Shown here: positions 1-5,799 of the stretch, piece after piece
Layout of the letters: each line of letters starts with the position of its first letter
How positions within the stretch are numbered: position 1 is the stretch's first letter
Assembly: GCA_945949655.1 (NCBI GenBank)
Contig: CAMFFG010000051.1
Location: 1-7,589, forward strand
Length of the DNA stretch: 7,589 nucleotides
Direction: 5' to 3'
From: an uncultured Peptococcaceae bacterium
Lineage (GTDB): Bacteria > Bacillota > Peptococcia > Peptococcales > Peptococcaceae
Made by a program: the position numbers and the translations under genes
The notes under the pieces: model-generated
What the model saw: only the letters and a program-made list of their open reading frames with translations
Database searches by the model: none
Told to the model about the DNA's origin: nothing

Positions 1-111
1 GACAGATACCTCTGTTTTGTGTAGAGTATGTGCTGCAGGAAATTTATGGATTATTTTTTCGGCTAAAATAAATGTTGCACTTGCTATTGCAATTTAGATG
101 ATTTTTCTTTT
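1..111. other. Left-edge noncoding or unassigned sequence
   Basis: This AT-rich stretch lies beyond the sigH stop. Two short plus-strand frames are open from the window edge (frame 2 to a stop at 95-97, frame 3 to a stop at 69-71), and either could be the tail of a convergent gene, but neither is recognisable. A weak hairpin TTGCA / TGCAA (75-79 and 88-92) is the only structure near the sigH 3' end, and it has no real T-run. Confidence 0.4.
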
Positions 112-765
112 TTATTTGACCCGATCTTCCCGTTTCTCCAGATACTGCTCCAACTTTCGTTTCACACGTTGTAATGCATTATCCACCGATTTGACATGTC
201 GCCCCAGCTTCTGCGCAATCTCTGTATAGGATTTTCCTTCCAGATACAGATTCACCACGTCCTGCTCCAACGGACTTAAAATCCGTTGCATAGTGCTCTC
301 AATGTCCATCAGATTTTCCTGATTGATAAACATTTCTTCCGGATTTCCTTCTTTTTCCGTTGTTACTACCTCACCCAGTGTACGCTCCGATTCCTCGTCA
401 AACACCGGTTTGTTCAGAGAGATATAGGAGTTTAACGGAATATGTTTCTGCCGCGTTGCTGTTTTAATGGCTGTGATCATCTGCCTTGTCACACAGATCT
501 CCGCAAAAGCGCGAAAAGATGCCTGCCTGTCATAGCGGTAATCCCGAATCGCTTTGTATAATCCGATCATACCCTCCTGAATAATATCCTCCCGGTCTGC
601 ACCAATCAGAAAATAAGTGCGTGCCTTAGCCCGCACAAAATTTTTATATTTATTGATCAGGTATTCCAGAGCTGTAACATTTCCGTTTTTCGCCAGCTCT
701 ACAATTTCCTCATCGGTCAGATGTTCCAGTTCTGTCGGCTCAATTGGCTGTGCTGTCTGTTCCAT
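112..765 (-). CDS. sigH: RNA polymerase sigma-H factor (SigH/Spo0H)
   Basis: Sigma-70 family factor of the SigH type, which in Firmicutes directs RNA polymerase to early stationary-phase, competence and sporulation-entry promoters. The 217-residue product matches the usual length of about 215. Region 2 spans about residues 51-112 and includes ADREDIIQEGMIGLYKAI and the DYRYDRQASFRAFA core-binding and -10 recognition part. Region 4 (about 163-209) holds the helix-turn-helix, with SYTEIAQKLGRHVKSVDNAL. I chose the ATG at 765 because AAAGGGG sits about 8 nt upstream; a GTG six codons further out (783) would place that site inside the gene. It is the last gene of the mrnC-thyX-rlmB-yacP run, as in many Firmicutes, but has its own promoter in the 64-nt gap after yacP. 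The stop is TAA and no convincing terminator follows. Identification is from motifs and gene order. Whether the host sporulates cannot be judged from this window. Confidence 0.93.
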   Translation of the reverse strand: MEQTAQPIEPTELEHLTDEEIVELAKNGNVTALEYLINKYKNFVRAKARTYFLIGADREDIIQEGMIGLYKAIRDYRYDRQASFRAFAEICVTRQMITAIKTATRQKHIPLNSYISLNKPVFDEESERTLGEVVTTEKEGNPEEMFINQENLMDIESTMQRILSPLEQDVVNLYLEGKSYTEIAQKLGRHVKSVDNALQRVKRKLEQYLEKREDRVK

Positions 766-794
766 CTCTCCGCCCCTTTCCACTTATTACCATA

Positions 795-823
795 ATTATA
801 ATGTATTCATCCTTCTTTGTCAA
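795..823 (-). promoter_or_regulatory. Consensus sigma-A promoter of sigH
   Basis: On the minus strand, TTGACA (823-818) and TATAAT (800-795) are separated by exactly 17 bp, so all twelve consensus bases are present. It lies just after the yacP stop codon (830-832) and would start transcription near 788, giving a leader of about 23 nt that contains the sigH ribosome site. It would let sigH be transcribed independently of the upstream operon. Confidence 0.85.
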
Positions 824-829
824 CAAGCA

Positions 830-1339
830 TCAGATATTTTTGGATAGTTTTTCCAACTTTTTTCTTGTCTCCGGATCAATTCGATCTTCCAAACGATTTG
901 CTACATATAATTGCGGTGTATAATGGGGTTTGTGTTCTTTTTCCGTCTGTTCAATCTCCCGTTTGAGCTCCAGGGCGGAGATGCGAAAAGCGCCTTTCCC
1001 CCAGATAGTCTCCTGCTGCAGGCGGTCAGAGGTGGCCACAAAAACTTTCTGATGCTTTGGGATCTGTGCAGTCAGACGCTCAATGGCCATATCGGCCGTT
1101 ACATTCTCTTTTGTATATATTACCTCGATACCCTGGATCATCTCCCGGGACCCACTGTTCTTTTTTACCTGATATGCATCGAATACCAGAATCACTTTGC
1201 GTTTGCTCAGCGCTGCATGCACAGACAGGATTTCAATCAGTCGGGCCCTGGCATACTCCAGATTCTCTTCTTTTAATTTCTGCAGTTCCGGCCAGGCCCC
1301 GATAATATTATATCCATCCACGATCAGATATTCTTTCAT
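830..1339 (-). CDS. yacP: YacP-like NYN-domain endoribonuclease (Rae1 family)
   Basis: A 169-residue NYN (PIN-like) domain protein of the YacP family. In Bacillus subtilis the homologue Rae1 is a ribosome-associated endoribonuclease that cuts certain mRNAs during translation. The PIN-type acidic residues are visible: D8 in IVDGYN, D54 in LVFDAY, D83 in TADMAIE and D105 in VATSDRLQQ. The C-terminal 40 residues are highly charged and probably contact RNA or the ribosome. The ATG at 1339 overlaps the rlmB stop in an ATGA arrangement, and no good Shine-Dalgarno precedes it, so translation is probably coupled to rlmB. Its place between rlmB and sigH is the standard Firmicutes context. Ribosome-dependent activity is inferred from the family, not seen here. 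Confidence 0.9.
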   Translation of the reverse strand: MKEYLIVDGYNIIGAWPELQKLKEENLEYARARLIEILSVHAALSKRKVILVFDAYQVKKNSGSREMIQGIEVIYTKENVTADMAIERLTAQIPKHQKVFVATSDRLQQETIWGKGAFRISALELKREIEQTEKEHKPHYTPQLYVANRLEDRIDPETRKKLEKLSKNI

Positions 1340-2076
1340 GACGATCTGCCCGCATTCCGCTGCCGATATACTTCATATAATAACACCCCTGCTGCCACAG
1401 AAGCATTCAGAGAATTGATCCTGCCCTGCATCGGGATCGACACAATGTAATCGCAGCTCTCGCTGACCAGCTTGCCCAGGCCCTTTCCCTCGCTGCCGAT
1501 CACAATGGCCAGCGGACCGGTCAGATCCTGCTTATGCATATAAGTGCCATGCATACTGGCACCGGCAATCCAGATCCCTTCTTTTTTTAAGTCGTTTATA
1601 ACCTGGACAATGTTGCCTACCCGCGCTACCGGCACATGTTCAATGGCACCGGCAGAAGCCTTTGCCACACCGTCGGTCAGAGGTACAGCGCGCCGCTTGG
1701 GAATAATCACACCATGGGCACCAACTGCATCTACACTGCGCAAAATAGCGCCCAGATTGTGCGGATCCTCCAGTTCATCCAGAATGACCAGCAGAGGATC
1801 TTCCCCTTTTTTTCGTGCTGCATCTACAATATCCCGCCAGTCCACATAATCGGCTGACGCAATGGAAGCCGCCACCCCCTGGTGATTTTCATGCGGGAAC
1901 ATGCTATCCAGCTTATTGCGTTCCACCAGCTGCACGGTGATCCGCTTTTCCTTTGCCAGAGCCACGATTTCCCGAACGGAACCTTTCTGCTCCCCTTTTG
2001 CCAGCCATATTTTATTGATGGTTCTATTGCTCTTTAACGCTTCCAGAACAGGATTACGCCCAAAAATATCTCCCAT
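1336..2076 (-). CDS. rlmB: 23S rRNA 2'-O-methyltransferase RlmB (SpoU/TrmH family)
   Basis: SPOUT-class methyltransferase expected to methylate the 2'-O of a conserved guanosine in the 23S rRNA peptidyl-transferase region (Gm2251 in E. coli), using S-adenosylmethionine. The 246-residue length is typical. The N-terminal substrate-binding domain (about 1-75) starts with the family signature FGRNPVLEAL. The trefoil-knot catalytic domain carries motif 1 (LDELEDPHNLGAILRS, with N107 and R113), motif 2 (IGSEGKGL, 193-200) and motif 3 (IPMQGRINSLNASVAAG, 214-230, with N224). The start is well supported: AAGGAG (2088-2083) lies 6 nt before the ATG. It sits 43 nt downstream of thyX and overlaps yacP by 3-4 nt. 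Related TrmH paralogues that methylate tRNA are possible but less likely given the N-terminal domain and gene order. Confidence 0.94.
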   Translation of the reverse strand: MGDIFGRNPVLEALKSNRTINKIWLAKGEQKGSVREIVALAKEKRITVQLVERNKLDSMFPHENHQGVAASIASADYVDWRDIVDAARKKGEDPLLVILDELEDPHNLGAILRSVDAVGAHGVIIPKRRAVPLTDGVAKASAGAIEHVPVARVGNIVQVINDLKKEGIWIAGASMHGTYMHKQDLTGPLAIVIGSEGKGLGKLVSESCDYIVSIPMQGRINSLNASVAAGVLLYEVYRQRNAGRSS

Positions 2077-2119
2077 ATCGTTCTCCTTATTTCTCTATTG
2101 ATCTGTTTTCTTTATATAA

Positions 2120-3442
2120 TCAGCTGTTTCGCCGGTATTTCACACGCATTTCATCGGCCCGGCCACAGGTCATTTTTCCCTCTTTGCAGGCCCCATAAAC
2201 ACAGGAGGGCACTGCATTCTGATACAGGATATCAGACAGCTTGCGCAGTTCTTCCAGTTTGGCCACCGCAATGCGGTTGATCTCCCACTGGGCATTGTTG
2301 CAGATCCGTTCCTGCAGCATACCGCAATCCATGCGGGCATTGGTGCTGGTGATCACTTTTACCTGCTGACAGTTCAGCAGAAAATAACGCCACAAACCGC
2401 CTGTGTAGTGCCCGGCGATCCGCTGCTGAAAACGCTGCATATCCTGCACCAGCCGACGATAGGGCTGCTCAAAACCGCCGTCTATCACAGACTGAGGAAT
2501 CACTGGCGGCCGTTCCGGCTCCAGCAGAATATTCAGCCACGGTTCCCGGAATGTGCTGGGCAGACGGTGTCTTACCTGCTGATGATAGGTAACCAGACTG
2601 AACATCATGCCAAAGGTCGTACGACACTGCTCCGCAATACTGGCATGACCATAGCCTAATACACGGCTGGTCACCCCTTTTGCTTTTTCGGCAGCATCCT
2701 CACCCCACTGCTGTAACACCACCGAAGGAGGTTCCGCCTTTGTGCTTGTCAGCGCTCCCAGCCCGGCTTTCAGCTCCGGCTGCGCAAAGGTCCGCAATAA
2801 AACCACCGGTTTAGTTGGAGTGATCCGATCCAGTTCATCCTGATAAAACTGATTCAAAAGGCCGGTGTTTTCATAAATATATTCCTGGCTTTCCAGCCAT
2901 TGTCCCACCTTTTCCGGCAATAACGCCAAAAGGCCGGCATGCACATCGGCAAACATCTGCTGATCCAGCGGACGCTTCATCATGCGGAACCATTCCAGCA
3001 GTTTATCACCAGTCATGGCCACAGATAAATTGGTTTTCACTGCCAGAGGCAGAATATAGCGGGCATCCTCCACCGGGATTCCGTGCAGATAATGCTCTTT
3101 TTTGGGACGCCCTTTGAATTCCTCTTTCAGCTGTGACATTTCTTCATATAAAGCGAAGGCTCTGCCAATCAGTTCTTCAGCTTTCTGCCGATCTGCTTCT
3201 TTCAGATCCGGCAGTGTATAGCCATCGGCATGCAGTGTCACATAGCGCTGACTCTGCTGCACATAAGATTCTTTCAGCTCACAGATCATGGTACTCTGCC
3301 AGCGGTTGATCCCCTCCAGAACAAAGGAGAGATTGCAGGTCTTCAGCAGTTCCCGCACCGTAGCGGAATCTGTACTGGCATGCTGTTGCAGAAAGAGTTC
3401 CACCTGCAGCAGATCATTCCCTTCATAATTTGTGATTTGCAT
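2120..3442 (-). CDS. thyX: Tandem-domain FAD-dependent thymidylate synthase ThyX
   Basis: ThyX makes dTMP from dUMP using FAD, NAD(P)H and methylenetetrahydrofolate. Usual ThyX proteins are 210-250 residues; this one is 440 and reads as two ThyX-like halves. Half 1 (about 1-205) has ESYVQQSQRY (57-66), VEDARYILP (124-132) and a worn C-terminal helix region. At the place of the signature RHR it has CEL (54-56). Half 2 (about 206-440) has GHASIAEQ (265-272), QQVRHR (288-293), TNAR (367-370) and RICNNAQWEI (379-388), but TFREP instead of SQRY. It ends in a cysteine-rich tail (C414, C419, C426) like that of many ThyX proteins. The start is firm: AGGAGGT (3457-3451) lies 8 nt upstream, inside the end of mrnC, and the genes overlap by 20 nt. 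I am sure of the family. Whether the protein is catalytically active is inference. Confidence 0.9.
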   Translation of the reverse strand: MQITNYEGNDLLQVELFLQQHASTDSATVRELLKTCNLSFVLEGINRWQSTMICELKESYVQQSQRYVTLHADGYTLPDLKEADRQKAEELIGRAFALYEEMSQLKEEFKGRPKKEHYLHGIPVEDARYILPLAVKTNLSVAMTGDKLLEWFRMMKRPLDQQMFADVHAGLLALLPEKVGQWLESQEYIYENTGLLNQFYQDELDRITPTKPVVLLRTFAQPELKAGLGALTSTKAEPPSVVLQQWGEDAAEKAKGVTSRVLGYGHASIAEQCRTTFGMMFSLVTYHQQVRHRLPSTFREPWLNILLEPERPPVIPQSVIDGGFEQPYRRLVQDMQRFQQRIAGHYTGGLWRYFLLNCQQVKVITSTNARMDCGMLQERICNNAQWEINRIAVAKLEELRKLSDILYQNAVPSCVYGACKEGKMTCGRADEMRVKYRRNS

Positions 3443-3830
3443 GTCCTGTTACCTCCTCGATCTGCTCCAGTACCCAGTTGAGCCGTTCTTCATCCTTGAT
3501 CAGATAAAGATAACCCACCAGCGCCTCCATCCCCGTGCTTTTCCGATACGTCTGCACATCTGCATTTTTGGGCACGATCCCTTTGGCATTGCGGCCGCGC
3601 CGCGCGATGCTCTGTTCCAGTTCTGTCAGTTCCGACTCCAGTTTCAGCAGCAGTGCCGCCTGCGTATTATTATTTACCCGTTTCACCGTCAGCTGATGTA
3701 AGGTATGAGCGGTGATACTTTTTTTCAGCATCTGCTGCCGCACATACAGTTCGTACACCGCATCGCCGATATAAGCCAATGTTAAACCCGGCAGTTCTGC
3801 CGGATTCCCTTCATATGTAAAATCCAACAT
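3423..3830 (-). CDS. mrnC: Mini-ribonuclease III (MrnC)
   Basis: A 135-residue RNase III-like protein that lacks the double-stranded RNA-binding domain. In Bacillus it matures the ends of 23S rRNA as a dimer. The RNase III signature is present as LAYIGDAVYELYVR with the catalytic aspartate D23, and the second acidic residue is E102 in MEALVGYLYL. The basic stretch around 77-98 (ARRGRNAKGIVPKNA onward) is typical of the family and probably contacts RNA. AGGAGA (3843-3838) lies 7 nt before the ATG. The gene heads the operon behind its own promoter. Many Firmicutes have cysS directly upstream, but here the upstream gene is an unrelated symporter closed off by a terminator. The last 20 nt overlap thyX and include its ribosome site. 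Confidence 0.94.
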   Translation of the reverse strand: MLDFTYEGNPAELPGLTLAYIGDAVYELYVRQQMLKKSITAHTLHQLTVKRVNNNTQAALLLKLESELTELEQSIARRGRNAKGIVPKNADVQTYRKSTGMEALVGYLYLIKDEERLNWVLEQIEEVTGHANHKL

Positions 3831-3860
3831 GGTAACGTCTCCTAATATAGAATCTGCTTT

Positions 3861-3889
3861 ATTATATCATATTTTTTTTACGCTGTAAT
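3861..3889 (-). promoter_or_regulatory. Probable sigma-A promoter of the mrnC-thyX-rlmB-yacP operon
   Basis: On the minus strand a perfect -10 TATAAT (3866-3861) is preceded, 17 bp upstream, by ATTACA (3889-3884; 4 of 6 consensus bases), with an A-rich spacer. The predicted start near 3855 leaves a leader of about 24 nt before mrnC. It lies downstream of the symporter terminator, so it is the natural promoter for the run. Confidence 0.65.
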
Positions 3890-3974
3890 CTGAATTTTTT
3901 CGGCAGTCGCCATAAGCAGAAAACTTCTGCCCTCACACCGTACCATAAAAAGTGGAACCCCAAATTGCTCATAC

Positions 3975-4003
3975 AAAAAGGGGAGGCCAAAATGGCCTCC
4001 CCC
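3975..4003 (-). terminator. Intrinsic terminator of the AGCS symporter gene
   Basis: Read on the minus strand, a 9-bp perfect stem GGGGAGGCC / GGCCTCCCC (4002-3994 and 3988-3980) with a 5-nt loop is followed at once by TTTTT (3979-3975). It starts about 15 nt after the symporter stop codon. There is no T-run on the opposite side, so it works in the minus direction only and insulates the symporter from mrnC. Confidence 0.93.
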
Positions 4004-4017
4004 TCTGATAACAGCTT

Positions 4018-5403
4018 TTAGTCTTTCTGTGTTTTTGCTTCCTGGAAAAATTCTTTGATCATTTTTGTTACGGTACCGCTCAGCAGTACCAGAGCAATCA
4101 GGTTCGGCAGAGCCATCAGACCGTTTAAGGTATCGGCAATATCCCAAACCAGAGTCAGACCGCCGATGGAACCTACAAACACCAGACAGATGAATACGAT
4201 TTTGTATCCCAGTCTGACACCGCCTACAAAGCTGGTCCCTTTGAACAGATACTCGATGGATTTTTCGCCGTAGTAGCTCCAGCCCAGCAGTGTGGATAAA
4301 GCAAACAGTACAGTACCCAAGGTAACACCGAATGTACCGAATGCACCTACCGACTGGCTGAATGCAGCAATGGCCAGAGATGCACCGTTCAGATCTGTTC
4401 CAGGCATCCACAGACCGGACATAACAACCACCAGACCGGTGATGGTACAAATAATGAAGGTATCGAAAATAACTTCGAACGCACCCCACATCCCCTGTTT
4501 TACAGGATTGTCTGTGTTTGCTGCTGCGTGCGCAATCGGTGCAGAACCTAAACCAGCTTCGTTGGAGAATACGCCACGGGCAAAACCGAAGCGGATAGCA
4601 TTCATAACTGTGTAACCGACAACCCCACCGACAACAGCCTGCGGATCAAAAGCAGCCTGGAAGATTGTTGCAAAGGCAGCTGGCAGCTTGCCAATGTTCA
4701 GCAGAATGGTAACCAGCCCCAGGATCACATAGATAACACCCATAACCGGAACCAGTTTTTCTGTAACAGATGCGATACGTTTGATCCCACCCAGAATTAC
4801 CACTGCAACGATGACAACCAGAATGATACCGGTAATAGCAGTTGGAATCCCCAGTGTAGAGTTCAGCGCATTCGCAACAGAGTTGGCCTGAGTCATATTG
4901 CCGATCCCGAAGGAAGCCAGTGTAGCAAAGCAGGCAAAAATAACAGCCAGCCATTTCCATCCTAATCCATTTTCAATATAGTACATTGGGCCTCCGACCC
5001 ATTCATCTTTTTCATTCTTTTCACGGAATTTTACAGCCAGTGTAACTTCGCAGAATTTGGTCACAGTGCCAAACAATGCACTGATCCACATCCAGAATAC
5101 AGCCCCAGGGCCCCCGGCTACAATCGCAGTAGCAACACCAGTGATATTACCGGTACCAACGGTAGATGCAAGTGCTGTTGCCACAGCCTGATAAGGCGAA
5201 ATACCGGAACCACCCTTTTTATGCGCTTCGGAACCAAACAGGCTCCCCGCTGTGCTTTTCAGGATAGTGCCCAGCTTTGTGATCTGCGGGAATCCTGACA
5301 TAACAGTCAGCAGGATCCCTGTACCAACCAGCAGAGCCAGCATGACCGGTCCCCACACGATACCATTCACAATACCATTAATGTTTTCAATTGTCTCAAT
5401 CAT
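4018..5403 (-). CDS. Sodium:alanine/glycine symporter, AGCS family
   Basis: Inner-membrane transporter of the alanine or glycine:cation symporter family (AlsT, DagA and AgcS relatives), which takes up alanine and/or glycine with sodium. The 461-residue length is typical, with about eleven hydrophobic segments. The family signature GGPGAVFWMW is at 97-106, after GTGNITGVATA (83-93). Other conserved blocks are WVGGPMYYIE (135-144), GNMTQANSVA (168-177) and FGFARGVFSNEAGLGSAPIAH (272-292). The N terminus (VWGPVMLALLVGTGILLT) starts the first membrane helix. AGGGGGAG (5418-5411) lies 7 nt before the ATG at 5403. The gene is monocistronic, with its own promoter and a strong terminator. The half-site array in its upstream region points to a dedicated repressor. 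The family is certain; the exact substrate is not. Confidence 0.95.
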   Translation of the reverse strand: MIETIENINGIVNGIVWGPVMLALLVGTGILLTVMSGFPQITKLGTILKSTAGSLFGSEAHKKGGSGISPYQAVATALASTVGTGNITGVATAIVAGGPGAVFWMWISALFGTVTKFCEVTLAVKFREKNEKDEWVGGPMYYIENGLGWKWLAVIFACFATLASFGIGNMTQANSVANALNSTLGIPTAITGIILVVIVAVVILGGIKRIASVTEKLVPVMGVIYVILGLVTILLNIGKLPAAFATIFQAAFDPQAVVGGVVGYTVMNAIRFGFARGVFSNEAGLGSAPIAHAAANTDNPVKQGMWGAFEVIFDTFIICTITGLVVVMSGLWMPGTDLNGASLAIAAFSQSVGAFGTFGVTLGTVLFALSTLLGWSYYGEKSIEYLFKGTSFVGGVRLGYKIVFICLVFVGSIGGLTLVWDIADTLNGLMALPNLIALVLLSGTVTKMIKEFFQEAKTQKD

Positions 5404-5421
5404 ATTCTTTCTCCCCCTTTT

Positions 5422-5480
5422 GATGGATGTCTATGTAATGTAGACATTCATCTTCTGTATGTAGACATGATACTAGACAG
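5422..5480. promoter_or_regulatory. Putative operator array (TAGACA/TGTCTA half-sites) at the symporter promoter
   Basis: An inverted repeat with 12-bp arms and one mismatch lies at 5422-5433 and 5441-5452; its 7-bp core is ATGTCTA ... TAGACAT. The decamer ATGTAGACAT at 5438-5447 recurs exactly at 5459-5468, 21 bp away, or two helical turns. A weaker copy (TAGACAG) is at 5474-5480. The copies cover the spacer, the -10 box and the leader of the symporter gene, which suits a repressor binding cooperatively. The regulator is not encoded in this window and its family is unknown. Confidence 0.6.
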
Positions 5481-5495
5481 TTTGCAAAATTGCAA
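5467..5495 (-). promoter_or_regulatory. Probable promoter of the AGCS symporter gene
   Basis: On the minus strand, TTGCAA (5495-5490; 4 of 6) and TATCAT (5472-5467; 5 of 6) are separated by 17 bp. Transcription would start near 5460, giving a leader of about 57 nt. The -10 box lies between two TGTCTA half-sites and overlaps one of them. The -35 box is one of two TTGCAA palindromes separated by AA (5482-5495). Confidence 0.55.
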
Positions 5496-5799
5496 CCCTT
5501 TTTTCCATAAGTTTAACTAATTCAAATCTTCGATATATCATGAATACTTTGCTTTTTTTCTGCAGAATTTCTGTCATCATGCTTCAGAATTTTTATCGTT
5601 TTTGCCTCCAAAACCCTGTAACCATGCGGTTTGCATAGCACTGTACTTTACTTTACCGTTTTCTGTTTTCCCTAACATTTTTCTTCTCTGATAGTGAAAA
5701 ACGCCACTGTTTCTCTCTGAAATAATACTGTATCCACCCTCTATTTTACACAATAACAGCTTGCTTATCTGTTTTCTGCATATAAACAAAGCCCTCCGC
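5496..5799. other. Gene-poor AT-rich intergenic stretch
   Basis: About 300 bases between the symporter promoter and the end of the reductase gene. It contains no long reading frame on the plus strand, no RNA gene that I recognise and no convincing terminator for the reductase. It does hold a 10-bp palindrome TTCTGCAGAA (5558-5567), two CAGAATTT copies nearby (5563-5570 and 5585-5592), and one doubtful minus-strand reading frame listed separately. Confidence 0.6.
5577..5789 (-). CDS. Doubtful small ORF downstream of the reductase gene
   Basis: An open frame of 70 codons starts at a TTG ten bases after the reductase stop; GGAGGG (5797-5792) lies only 2 nt before that TTG, which is too close for normal initiation. 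An internal ATG at 5678 would give 33 residues ending in KYSAMQTAWLQGFGGKNDKN, without a strong ribosome site. The product is polar and basic, with no membrane segment and no domain I recognise. Its codon use (AGA arginine, A/T-rich third positions) is unlike that of the GC-rich reductase. It may be a small gene, a remnant or chance. Conservation of the peptide in related genomes would decide. Confidence 0.2.
   Translation of the reverse strand: MFICRKQISKLLLCKIEGGYSIISERNSGVFHYQRRKMLGKTENGKVKYSAMQTAWLQGFGGKNDKNSEA

Noticed and set aside
75..92. TTGCA / TGCAA hairpin as the operon terminator after sigH
   Set aside because: It has a 5-bp weak stem and only a broken T-rich run on the minus strand, too weak to call.
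766..783. Upstream GTG start for sigH
   Set aside because: The extension of six residues would put the AAAGGGG ribosome site within the gene, and the ATG at 765 has that site at proper spacing.
2083..2119. TATATA in the thyX-rlmB gap as a separate rlmB promoter
   Set aside because: No -35-like hexamer lies 16-18 bp upstream, and the short gap is explained by the rlmB ribosome site.
3878..4489. Minus-strand 203-codon frame reaching past the symporter terminator
   Set aside because: Most of it is another frame of the symporter gene. It is rich in Cys, Arg and Tyr without domain signs, has no ribosome site and runs through the terminator.
5558..5567. TTCTGCAGAA palindrome as a terminator or operator
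   Set aside because: It has no loop or T-run in the right direction and no second copy of the full palindrome near a promoter. A 10-bp palindrome in AT-rich DNA may be chance.
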